Source of the DNA: an uncultured beta proteobacterium | GTDB taxonomy: Bacteria; Pseudomonadota; Gammaproteobacteria; Burkholderiales; Burkholderiaceae | Reading direction: 5' to 3' | NCBI GenBank assembly: GCA_903944255.1 | Contig: CAJARE010000321.1 | Span: 1 to 8,830 of the forward strand | Length of the DNA stretch: 8,830 bases | Shown: positions 1 through 6,386 of the stretch, piece after piece | How the letters are laid out: each line of letters opens with the position of its first letter | Numbering within the stretch: the stretch's first letter is position 1 | Translations under genes and position numbers: made by a program | The notes under the pieces: model-generated | The model's database searches: none | The model's input: only the letters and a program-made list of their open reading frames with translations | What the model was told of the DNA's origin: nothing

Positions 1-672
1 CAGTTGCTCAGCAAAACTTAATTTACTCGCTTGCTTTGACCCACAAAAACGCATCGCATCAGCCAAGCTCAAGGCGCCATTCGCATCAACTGAAATCACA
101 TCTCCATCTAGCAAATCAGAAAGCATAGCTATCCGCTCCATATCTTGGTCCAAGGGCAAAGAACCAATTTTGATCTTCCAGTGTTTAAAGCCTAGCGCGC
201 GATACTCTTTAGCATCTGCTATTTCTTTCTCAGGTGAGCCGCCTAGCATGCGCAGCAAAGGAATAGGTAGAGGATCAGCTAGGTCAGATAGCTGGTTTGC
301 TAAACGGAGATATTTCCAAAGTGGTAATGACTGCCTTTGGGTAAAAAGATCTAACAAGGCCATCTCAAAACAGGATTTTGCTGAGGCGTTGCCATATAGG
401 ATGCTAGAAAAGACTGCAGCAAACTGCTTTGGCTCTGTCCATTCGTATGATTTTCCATGCTCAACCAAGTATTTCACGCTACCTAAAAGACTATCTAGAG
501 TCTCACCAGTCATCAGTGGCGCAACAGATGCTTCACCCCACCCCTGTCTACCCTCATCATCGGTTAAGCGCAGAAGAACTGTTTTGGCATCCCGAACCAA
601 TTCCCGCGACATCTTTATCGGCTCAATGAGCGGTATAGAGAGTGGATAGATAGTCGCTTGAGTAATTTTCAT
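1..672 (-). CDS. Enolase-superfamily enzyme (muconate lactonizing / mandelate racemase type), C-terminus cut off by window edge
   Basis: The minus strand reads open from an ATG at 670-672 to base 1, giving 224 residues starting MKITQATIYPLSIPL, the usual capping-domain start of this superfamily. The barrel begins around residue 135. Catalytic K-x-K is at K166 and K168 (HWKIKIG), the first metal ligand at D196 (VDANG), and the last visible residues, FAEQL, put E222 where the second Mg ligand belongs. This spacing closely matches muconate cycloisomerase and mandelate racemase. The family abstracts a proton alpha to a carboxylate in the cytoplasm. The third ligand and C-terminal specificity residues lie outside, so cycloisomerase, racemase, dipeptide epimerase, OSB synthase and acid-sugar dehydratase all remain possible. 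No Shine-Dalgarno sequence precedes the ATG; a weak -10-like TAATAT (679-684) would allow a very short or absent leader. It is divergent from the UxaA-type dehydratase. The family call is firm and the substrate unknown. Confidence 0.88.
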   Translation of the reverse strand, partial: MKITQATIYPLSIPLIEPIKMSRELVRDAKTVLLRLTDDEGRQGWGEASVAPLMTGETLDSLLGSVKYLVEHGKSYEWTEPKQFAAVFSSILYGNASAKSCFEMALLDLFTQRQSLPLWKYLRLANQLSDLADPLPIPLLRMLGGSPEKEIADAKEYRALGFKHWKIKIGSLPLDQDMERIAMLSDLLDGDVISVDANGALSLADAMRFCGSKQASKLSFAEQL

Positions 673-705
673 TTGCAGATATTAATACTTAAATTGAATA
701 ACTAA

Positions 706-729
706 AAAAATATGTTGATCGATATTTTT
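706..729. repeat. Inverted repeat, 8-bp perfect arms, possible operator
   Basis: Arms AAAAATAT (706-713) and ATATTTTT (722-729) are exact reverse complements separated by an 8-nt spacer. It sits in the divergent intergenic region, as an operator for a local regulator would. The arms contain only A and T, so chance occurrence in AT-rich DNA is a real alternative. Confidence 0.35.
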
Positions 730-747
730 ACCCAAAATGGGAGAAAA
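725..747. repeat. Imperfect inverted repeat centred on CCCAAAATGGG, possible operator
   Basis: TTTTTACCCA (725-734) and TGGGAGAAAA (738-747) match as inverted arms at 8 of 10 positions around AAA. The repeat shares TTTTT (725-729) with the preceding palindrome, so two proteins could not easily occupy both at once. It covers the -35 region expected for the CATAAT -10 candidate at 762-767. Its role as an operator is inferred only. Confidence 0.35.
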
Positions 748-845
748 TCAGGCTAATTCGTCATAATAAAGAATACACCTGAAGAGCATCAAAGCAATTA
801 ATGCAAGGTTTAAACAATATGAAATCACATTACTGAAAGATTGAG

Positions 846-2393
846 ATGATTGAAACTTCTGGAAAAAAATTAGCGGGCCCAATCATTCGCCTACACCCCA
901 ATGACAATGTTGTGGTAGCCCGAGTTGATGTTGGCATTGGCGCTGAAGTCCCTAGTGAACATTTTACAAGCCGCAGCCAAGTTCCTGCAGGCTACAAAAT
1001 CGCTACTAAGAAAATTCTGAAGGGCGAGCCGATTCTAAAATACAACGTCACAGTTGGATTTGCGAATATTGATATCGAACCAGGCACGATGGTTCATAGC
1101 CATAACACGGAGTTTCGCGAGTTTGATCGTGACTATGCTTATGCCAGTGAATTTAAACCGACTAATATATTGCCAGAGTCTGAGCGTGCAACTTTCCAAG
1201 GTTATGTACGTCCTAATGGAAAAGTAGGAACACGCAATTTTATTGGCATCTTGTCAACAGTGAACTGTTCAGCCACTGTAGTAAACATGATTGCTGACTG
1301 GTTTACTCCTGAACGCTTAAAAGATTATCCCAATGTAGATGGTGTGGTGGCCTTTAGTCATGATATTGGCTGTGGTATGGAGATGAGTGGTGAACCGATG
1401 CAACTACTGCGTCGGACTATGGCCGGCTATGCACGTCACCCCAATCTAGCAGCTGCATTAATTGTGGGCCTTGGTTGCGAACGCAATCAACTCAAAGGTC
1501 TGATGGATCAAGAGGATCTTAAAGAGGGTCATCTTCTGCATACCTTCATCATGCAAGAAACAGGTGGCACTAGAAAAACCATCGAAGCAGGCATCGAAGC
1601 GGTAAAAGCACTGCTTCCAGAAGCGAATAAAGCAAAGCGCCAGACCGTTTCCGCAAGCCACCTTACTGTTGGCTTGCAATGCGGTGGATCTGATGGCTTT
1701 TCTTCTATTACTGCTAACCCAGCATTAGGCGCAGCGGTTGATATTTTGTCGCGCCATGGTGGTACCGGAATCCTCTCTGAAACTCCTGAAATCTATGGTG
1801 TAGAACACACCCTTACCCGCAGGGCTGCCAGTAAAGAAATTGGTGAAAAACTCATTCAACGAATTCGCTGGTGGAAAGATGAATATTCTGTTGGCAGAGA
1901 TGTACAGATCAACGGCAAGGTTAGTCCTGGCAATCAAATTGGTGGGCTTGCCAATATTTTTGAAAAGTCCCTAGGCTCATCCATGAAGGGAGGCACAGGC
2001 CCTCTGATGGAAGTGTATAAATATGCAGAGCCTGTTACAACCAAAGGATTTGTCTTTATGGATACCCCCGGATTTGATCCGGTATCCGCGACAGGCCAAA
2101 TTGCTGGCGGCGCTAACTTAGTCGCCTTCACAACAGGCCGTGGATCGATGTTTGGCTCTAAGCCCGCTCCTTGCCTTAAATTGGCTACCAATACCCCCAT
2201 GTATGAGCGGCTAACTGAAGATATGGATATTAATTGTGGTGAAATCCTCGATGGCACCGTCTCGGTTCAGGAAATGGGACAGCGTATTTTTGAGCTATTT
2301 CTCCGGACCGCCTCTGGTGAGCCTTCCAAAAGCGAACTTCTGGGCCTAGGCAATTACGAGTTTGTTCCATGGCAAATTGGTGTCATGAGCTAA
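846..2393 (+). CDS. UxaA/GarD-family sugar-acid dehydratase (altronate or galactarate dehydratase-like)
   Basis: This 515-residue protein has the full architecture of the family. An N-terminal SAF domain (about residues 14-88, ending VHSHNTEF) is followed by the UxaA core beginning at GYVRPNGKVGTRNF (119-132). Conserved segments include TVNCS (138-142), SHDIGCG (171-177), GLGCERNQ (208-215), LQCGGSDGFS (277-286), FMDTPGFDPVSATGQIAGG (404-422) and EDMDINCG (458-465). Members dehydrate altronate, galactarate or related hydroxy-acids in the cytoplasm, using a divalent metal such as iron. Length is normal; E. coli UxaA and GarD are about 500-520 residues. The conserved blocks are shared by both subfamilies, so the substrate cannot be chosen by eye. 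A weak GAAAG-type ribosome site lies about 6 nt before the ATG. The divergent enolase-superfamily gene supports a catabolic role. I see no truncation or missing conserved block. Confidence 0.9.
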   Translation: MIETSGKKLAGPIIRLHPNDNVVVARVDVGIGAEVPSEHFTSRSQVPAGYKIATKKILKGEPILKYNVTVGFANIDIEPGTMVHSHNTEFREFDRDYAYASEFKPTNILPESERATFQGYVRPNGKVGTRNFIGILSTVNCSATVVNMIADWFTPERLKDYPNVDGVVAFSHDIGCGMEMSGEPMQLLRRTMAGYARHPNLAAALIVGLGCERNQLKGLMDQEDLKEGHLLHTFIMQETGGTRKTIEAGIEAVKALLPEANKAKRQTVSASHLTVGLQCGGSDGFSSITANPALGAAVDILSRHGGTGILSETPEIYGVEHTLTRRAASKEIGEKLIQRIRWWKDEYSVGRDVQINGKVSPGNQIGGLANIFEKSLGSSMKGGTGPLMEVYKYAEPVTTKGFVFMDTPGFDPVSATGQIAGGANLVAFTTGRGSMFGSKPAPCLKLATNTPMYERLTEDMDINCGEILDGTVSVQEMGQRIFELFLRTASGEPSKSELLGLGNYEFVPWQIGVMS

Positions 2394-2413
2394 TAAGAAC
2401 GGTAGAATTCATC

Positions 2414-2426
2414 CTTGAAGTTCAAG
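2414..2426. repeat. Perfect 6-bp inverted repeat upstream of cbpA
   Basis: CTTGAA-G-TTCAAG lies in the 61-bp gap between the dehydratase and cbpA, about 30 bp before the cbpA start. The left arm resembles a sigma-32 -35 element (CTTGAA), but no CCCCAT-type -10 follows at the right distance. It could be a small operator or chance. There is no T-run, so it is not an intrinsic terminator. Confidence 0.3.
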
Positions 2427-2454
2427 CAAGACTTAAACGAAATATATAAGGCTT

Positions 2455-3426
2455 ATGAAATTTAGGGATTACTACGAAACACTAGGGGTAGCTCGCTCCG
2501 CGACCGAGGCTGAGATTAAATCAGCCTACAGAAAATTAGCTCGTAAATATCACCCTGATGTGAATAAAGAATCAGGGGCTGAAGATCAATTTAAAGCGAT
2601 TGGTGAAGCCTATGCCGTCCTCAAAGATACTGAGAAACGAGCAGCCTATGATCGCTTTGGCGAAAACTGGAAGAATGGCCAAGACTTCACCCCTCCCCCA
2701 AATTGGAATGAAGGTTTTGAATACTCTGATGGTGGTGGTCACCCAGGATATGGTGGCGGCTTCGAAGGTGATCAAAGCGAATTCTTTGAATCTCTTTTTG
2801 GTAGGGGCAGACAACGACAAGGTGGTCGTGGCGGACAGACGCGCCAGGGTATGAATTTCAAGGGACAAGATCACCACGCAAAAATTCTGATTGATCTTGC
2901 TGATGCCTATAACGGCGCAAAGCGCACTATCGCGTTACAGATGCCAAGCATGGATGCAGAAGGTCATGTTGGTACCCAAGAACGTAAATTAGATGTCAGC
3001 ATTCCTAAAGGAATTAAGGCTGGTCAAAATCTTCGCCTCTCAGGCCAAGGCGGCCCTGGTATGGGCCAAGGCGGCGCTGGTGATCTCTATCTAGAAATAG
3101 ACTTTCACCCCAATCCCATCTATCGCGTAGATGGCAAAGATGTCTACATTGATATTCCACTTGCGCCATGGGAAGCAGCTTTAGGCACTAGCGTGAATGT
3201 ACCAACTCCTGCAGGCTCGACACTAGAACTCAAGATTCCAGCCGGTACTGTGGCTGGCCGCAAGATGCGCCTCAAGGGCAAAGGCATTCCAAGCGCAGAG
3301 CCAGGGGACTTGTATGTCGTTCCAACCATTGCATTACCGCCCGCACAAACTGATGCGCAAAAAGAGGCTTATCAAAACTTTGAAAAAGCCTTTGATTTTA
3401 ATCCAAGAGCTCACTTGAAGGGATGA
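2455..3426 (+). CDS. cbpA: CbpA-type DnaJ co-chaperone (class B J-domain protein)
   Basis: This is a 323-residue J protein. The J domain covers residues 1-70 with the HPD motif at 33-35, which stimulates DnaK ATPase activity, and ends with the helix-III/IV region AYDRFGENWK. A Gly/Phe-rich linker (about 91-135) and two beta-sandwich client-binding domains (about 139-218 and 219-295) follow. The four CxxCxGxG zinc repeats of classical DnaJ are absent, which marks a CbpA-like class B protein acting with DnaK in protein folding and known in E. coli for nucleoid association. AAGG stands only 3 nt before the ATG. The downstream cbpM-like gene overlaps its stop codon, the standard cbpA-cbpM arrangement, which confirms the assignment. 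It may be co-transcribed with the dehydratase 61 bp upstream or use its own promoter; the sequence does not decide. Confidence 0.93.
   Translation: MKFRDYYETLGVARSATEAEIKSAYRKLARKYHPDVNKESGAEDQFKAIGEAYAVLKDTEKRAAYDRFGENWKNGQDFTPPPNWNEGFEYSDGGGHPGYGGGFEGDQSEFFESLFGRGRQRQGGRGGQTRQGMNFKGQDHHAKILIDLADAYNGAKRTIALQMPSMDAEGHVGTQERKLDVSIPKGIKAGQNLRLSGQGGPGMGQGGAGDLYLEIDFHPNPIYRVDGKDVYIDIPLAPWEAALGTSVNVPTPAGSTLELKIPAGTVAGRKMRLKGKGIPSAEPGDLYVVPTIALPPAQTDAQKEAYQNFEKAFDFNPRAHLKG
3417..3422 (+). promoter_or_regulatory. Ribosome binding site of cbpM inside the cbpA 3' end
   Basis: GAAGGG lies within the last codons of cbpA. It is directly against the ATG at 3423, 3 nt from that at 3426 and 9 nt from that at 3432. 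The spacing favours 3432 as the initiation codon. Confidence 0.5.
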
Positions 3427-3743
3427 TGAAGATGACTCAAACTAATATCACCTGGATCGAAGGTAGTGTTGTAGAAAATGAAGTGCACATGACGATTGTG
3501 GAACTCTCTCATGCCTCACGCACTCCTGAAGAGCTCATTATGTCCTGGGTATCAGAGGGTGTTTTAAGCCCTTCTGGCTCAACACCACAAGATTGGCGTT
3601 TTAGTGGGGACTCGCTGCGCAGAGCAAAAACGGCTGCGCATCTTACTCATGATTTAGAACTCAATGTTCCTGGTGTTGCCTTAACATTAGAACTGCTAGA
3701 TGAGATTGCACAGTTGCGCACTCGCCTACAGACCTCTAAATAA
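3423..3743 (+). CDS. cbpM: CbpM-like chaperone modulator of CbpA
   Basis: The longest frame gives 106 residues starting MMKMTQTN. The C-terminal half reads DWRFSGDSLRRAKTAAHL then DLELNVPGVALTLELLDEI (about 57-95), typical of CbpM/MerR-like modulators. CbpM binds the CbpA J domain and inhibits both its co-chaperone and DNA-binding activity. Start choice is open. The ATG at 3423 overlaps the cbpA stop (ATGA), implying translational coupling, but GAAGGG at 3417-3422 lies 9 nt before a third in-frame ATG at 3432, better spacing than to 3423 or 3426; the true protein may therefore be 103 residues. The gene ends one base before the stop of the convergent uup gene. Confidence 0.88.
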   Translation: MMKMTQTNITWIEGSVVENEVHMTIVELSHASRTPEELIMSWVSEGVLSPSGSTPQDWRFSGDSLRRAKTAAHLTHDLELNVPGVALTLELLDEIAQLRTRLQTSK

Positions 3744-3744
3744 A

Positions 3745-5670
3745 CTAAGACCCAGAACGACTTAAGAGCTTTTCCCAACGCTGTAGTTTTTGATCGAGCT
3801 GTTCTGTAATCTCTGTCAAGCGCGCCTGCATACTGGCAGCTAGCTCAGGCTCATTTTTATATAGCTCAGGCTTACTCATTGCAATCCCAATATCGGCTTG
3901 CTCTGTCTCTAAGCCCTCAATTTGTAAAGGCAAAGTCTCTAATTCTTGACGCTCTTTGCTGTTGAGTTTTTGTACTTCGCCCTTACTGATCACTTTAGTC
4001 TGAGACTTTGATTCTTTCTTCACTTCTGCTTTAGGGCCAAGTTTTTCTACACTGGTATTTGCATTAGCAGCACGAATTTTGTCAGAGCGGGCTTTCTGAA
4101 TCTTCCAATCCTCATAGCCGCCCTCATACTCACGCCAAAATCCATCACCTTCATTGGCAATAATGCTGGTCACGACGTTATCTAAAAAGTAACGATCGTG
4201 ACTCACCAAAAAGACGGTACCCTTGTAATCCTGAAGTAACTGCTCAAGCAGATCTAAGGTATCAATATCGAGATCATTGGTTGGCTCATCCAATACCAAA
4301 ACGTTTGCTGGCCTAGCGAACAAACGTGCCAAAAGGAGTCGATTGCGCTCCCCTCCAGATAAAGTACTCACCGGAGAATTGGTGCGCTCAGGTGCAAATA
4401 GAAAGTCACTTAAGTAACTCTTAACGTGCTTTTTGTTACCGTTGATTTCAATCCACTCACTACCTGGACTAATGTAATCTTCTAGTGAGGCATTGAGATC
4501 AAGCCCTTCACGCATTTGATCAAAATAGGCAACCTCAATCCGAGTGCCCATCGTAGCAGTACCAGAGTCAGGCGCAATCGTGCCCAAAATCAACTTTAAT
4601 AAAGTCGTCTTACCTGCACCATTGGGGCCAAGTAAGCCTACTTTATCTCCACGCAAAATGGTAGCTGTGAAGTCCTGTACGATTGGACGATCATATGCTT
4701 TAGAAATATTTTGTAAGTCGGCAACAATCTTTCCACTGCGGTCACCCGCTGATACTGCCAATTTCACCTGACCAATTGCATCCCTGCGTTGCGCACGACT
4801 CACTCGCAAATTTTCTAAGCGCGCAATTCGGGCAACACTACGAGTACGGCGAGCCTCTACCCCTTTACGAATCCATACTTCTTCTTGAGCCAATAATTTA
4901 TCGGCTCTGGCATTGGCTAAAGATTCAGAATTGAGCTCTTGATCTTTCAGCACCTCATAAGCTGAAAAGTTCCCAGGGTATGAGCGTAAGATGCCTCGAT
5001 CTAACTCAACAATTTGAGTGCAGACATTGTCCAAAAAGGCGCGGTCATGGGTCACTAATATGACAGAGCCTTGATATTCTTTTAAAAGCTCTTCTAACCA
5101 AGCAATCGAATCTAGATCGAGATGATTTGTCGGCTCATCGAGCAAAAGGACATCGGGCATTTCTACAAGAGCACGTGCCAAGGCCACTCTTTTCTTGGTA
5201 CCGCCTGATAGGGTATTAATTTTGACATCAGCCTCTAGGTGCAAACGATCGAGCGTTTCATAAACACGCTGCTCCCAATTCCAACCGCTTAAAGCTTCAA
5301 GCTGCGATTGAACTTCATCCAGGCGATGATGGGATGCATCATCCCACTCACCGATACTCAGAGCCTCATACTCTTCACGTAAGGCCTTGGCTTGTGCCAC
5401 CCCTCTTGAAACTGCTTCAAATATGGTCTCTTCGGCATCAAAAATCGGCTCCTGAGGAACGTAGGAAATCCGTAAACCTTGCTGGTATTGGAGCAGGCCA
5501 TCGTCCATTTTTTCGATACCGGCCAAGATCTTCAATAAAGAGGATTTGCCTGTGCCATTGCGGCCAATTAAGCCAACACGTTCGCCAGATTCTAGTGAAA
5601 AAGCGGTATTTGCGAGGAGGTCAACATGGCCAAAAGCCAGTTTTGCATCAGTAAGTACGATTAAAGCCAT
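3745..5670 (-). CDS. uup: ABC-F family ATPase Uup
   Basis: This soluble protein of 641 residues has two ABC cassettes and no membrane segment. Cassette 1 has Walker A GRNGTGKS (36-43), signature LSGG (154-157), Walker B LLLDEP (175-180) and H-loop H208. A charged linker (about 240-310) follows. Cassette 2 has GPNGAGKT (348-355), LSGG (437-440), VLVLDEP (457-463) and H491. The tail (about 565-637) is predominantly helical and charged, as in the C-terminal coiled coil that separates Uup from EttA, YbiT and YheS. In E. coli, Uup acts on ribosomes and 50S assembly, and its loss raises precise transposon excision. Length is normal and both ATP sites look intact. The start MALIVLTDAKLAFG is typical, yet no Shine-Dalgarno sequence precedes it (see the leader feature). 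It is convergent with cbpM and divergent from the P-loop kinase. Confidence 0.94.
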   Translation of the reverse strand: MALIVLTDAKLAFGHVDLLANTAFSLESGERVGLIGRNGTGKSSLLKILAGIEKMDDGLLQYQQGLRISYVPQEPIFDAEETIFEAVSRGVAQAKALREEYEALSIGEWDDASHHRLDEVQSQLEALSGWNWEQRVYETLDRLHLEADVKINTLSGGTKKRVALARALVEMPDVLLLDEPTNHLDLDSIAWLEELLKEYQGSVILVTHDRAFLDNVCTQIVELDRGILRSYPGNFSAYEVLKDQELNSESLANARADKLLAQEEVWIRKGVEARRTRSVARIARLENLRVSRAQRRDAIGQVKLAVSAGDRSGKIVADLQNISKAYDRPIVQDFTATILRGDKVGLLGPNGAGKTTLLKLILGTIAPDSGTATMGTRIEVAYFDQMREGLDLNASLEDYISPGSEWIEINGNKKHVKSYLSDFLFAPERTNSPVSTLSGGERNRLLLARLFARPANVLVLDEPTNDLDIDTLDLLEQLLQDYKGTVFLVSHDRYFLDNVVTSIIANEGDGFWREYEGGYEDWKIQKARSDKIRAANANTSVEKLGPKAEVKKESKSQTKVISKGEVQKLNSKERQELETLPLQIEGLETEQADIGIAMSKPELYKNEPELAASMQARLTEITEQLDQKLQRWEKLLSRSGS

Positions 5671-5686
5671 GGCGACATTATCGCCA
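5661..5686 (-). promoter_or_regulatory. uup start region: hairpin, five-codon upstream ORF and -10-like sequence
   Basis: On the minus strand TGGCGA-TAATG-TCGCCA (5686-5670) is a perfect 6-bp stem with a 5-nt loop whose last base is the A of the uup ATG. Inside it, GATAAT (5682-5677) matches the -10 consensus at 5 of 6 and would place transcription start on the uup ATG itself. An ATG at 5678-5676 begins a five-codon ORF (MSPWL, stop at 5663-5661) overlapping the uup start in another frame. There is no Shine-Dalgarno sequence. Either a leaderless uup mRNA or translation control by the hairpin or short ORF would fit; both are inference. Confidence 0.35.
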
Positions 5687-5737
5687 CTTCAGAAAAAGTT
5701 GGGATATTTCCGTGAATTTCTGCGAGACTAATCACTC
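5671..5737. promoter_or_regulatory. Divergent promoter region between uup and the P-loop kinase
   Basis: These 67 bases must hold the signals for two divergent genes. Apart from the GATAAT sequence next to uup, I see no convincing -35/-10 pair for the kinase gene and only weak purine content before its ATG. Confidence 0.4.
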
Positions 5738-6334
5738 ATGATCTGCAAACTAAGCCCCTCCGAACCCCGCCTCATTCTCTTTGCCGGCCATGCTGGTACT
5801 GGAAAATCGACCTTAGCTAAACGGGCTTTACCCCTCATTATTGAAAAGACCGGGGAAGATTTCTTCTTTCTCGACAAAGATACAGTTTATGGCGCCTATA
5901 GCGCCCACATGATGGAGCTAACTACCCACAATGCCAATGATCGCGATAGCCCCTACTATCTTGAAAACCTGCGAGATTGGGAATATCGGGGACTAATTGA
6001 TATTGCAAGGGAAAATTTGCTGCTCGGGGTCAATGTAATACTTGTCGGCCCATTCTCTAAAGAGATTCAAAGTGGTCAAATGTTTCATCCTGAAGCGCTT
6101 GGTGTGCCACCGCAGACCCGTATTCAGATTGCATGGATTGATTTATCGGCGACTGAAGCGAAGCTGCGCATGGAAAAACGTGCTGACCCCAGGGATGAAT
6201 GGAAGCTTGCACACTGGGATCAATATGTTGAACGACGTATTGAACCGCCAAAGCATAGTGCGATTAAACGTTTTGATAATCTTCAATTTAATGAAATCAT
6301 CTTTGAAAAACTTATTGATGATTTAATCCAATAA
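5738..6334 (+). CDS. Small P-loop kinase / AAA_33-like ATPase of unknown substrate
   Basis: This 198-residue single-domain protein begins with a beta strand and P-loop, LILFAGHAGTGKST (12-25), with K23 and S24 as nucleotide and Mg residues. A DKD motif after FFFL (46-48) stands where small-molecule kinases of the shikimate, gluconate and adenylylsulfate kinase type carry an acidic catalytic or substrate-binding residue. VNVILVGPFS (98-107) looks like the Walker B-region strand, and an arginine-rich lid segment (LRMEKRADPRDEWK, 143-156, then ERR 165-167) follows. No signal peptide or membrane segment is visible, so it is probably cytosolic. It likely phosphorylates a small metabolite, but no substrate can be read from the sequence or the neighbours. 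It is divergent from uup and ends at a strong hairpin. A purine-poor leader gives weak support for the start, but the P-loop at residue 17 leaves little room for another. Confidence 0.75.
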   Translation: MICKLSPSEPRLILFAGHAGTGKSTLAKRALPLIIEKTGEDFFFLDKDTVYGAYSAHMMELTTHNANDRDSPYYLENLRDWEYRGLIDIARENLLLGVNVILVGPFSKEIQSGQMFHPEALGVPPQTRIQIAWIDLSATEAKLRMEKRADPRDEWKLAHWDQYVERRIEPPKHSAIKRFDNLQFNEIIFEKLIDDLIQ

Positions 6335-6335
6335 A

Positions 6336-6360
6336 GATAGGGCTCCTTAAGAGCCCTATC
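6336..6360. terminator. Bidirectional intrinsic terminator between the kinase gene and ompW
   Basis: GATAGGGCTC (6336-6345) and GAGCCCTATC (6351-6360) form a perfect 10-bp stem with a 5-nt loop, directly after the kinase stop codon. In the minus direction it is followed by CTTTATT, a modest U-tract, so it fits better as the ompW terminator. In the plus direction no T-run follows. Convergent genes often share such a hairpin. Confidence 0.75.
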
Positions 6361-6367
6361 GCAAGAC

Positions 6368-6386
6368 CTAAGAACTGAATTCTTAG
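6368..6386. repeat. Second hairpin overlapping the ompW stop codon
   Basis: CTAAGAA (6368-6374) and TTCTTAG (6380-6386) form a perfect 7-bp stem with a 5-nt loop and include the ompW TAA (6383-6385). It lies 7 bp from the larger hairpin, giving two stem-loops in tandem. It may protect the 3' end or assist termination; no U-tract follows it on either strand. Confidence 0.45.

Larger units (their letters stand above)
673..845. promoter_or_regulatory. Divergent promoter region between the enolase-superfamily gene and the UxaA-family gene
   Basis: This AT-rich spacer must carry the promoters of both divergent genes. For the rightward gene the best -10 candidate is CATAAT at 762-767 (5 of 6 to TATAAT), but no good -35 hexamer stands at the proper distance, so an activator may be needed. 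Two overlapping inverted repeats (706-729 and 725-747) lie just upstream of that -10. I see no open frame worth calling and no RNA gene here. Confidence 0.55.

Noticed and set aside
170..649. Plus-strand open frame of 159 codons
   Set aside because: It is antisense to the enolase-superfamily gene, whose minus-strand frame carries the KIK, VDANG and FAEQ catalytic motifs. The plus-strand translation shows no recognisable domain.
714..729. TTGATCGATATTTT as a third FNR-type box
   Set aside because: Only the left half-site TTGAT matches; the right half ATTTT is not ATCAA.
1934..2257. Minus-strand open frame of 107 codons inside the dehydratase gene
   Set aside because: The plus-strand frame here is the strongly conserved C-terminal block of the UxaA family; the antisense frame is a shadow.
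3745..3767. CTAAG and CTTAAG segments as a terminator between cbpM and uup
   Set aside because: The pairing needs a bulge and gives a weak five-pair stem inside the uup coding region; it is not convincing.
5334..5731. Two overlapping plus-strand frames at the 5' end of uup
   Set aside because: They are antisense to the first ATPase cassette of uup, including Walker A, and show no domain of their own.
6042..6326. Out-of-frame plus-strand ORF within the P-loop kinase
   Set aside because: The kinase frame has a continuous domain through this region; the other frame has no motif and a poor start.
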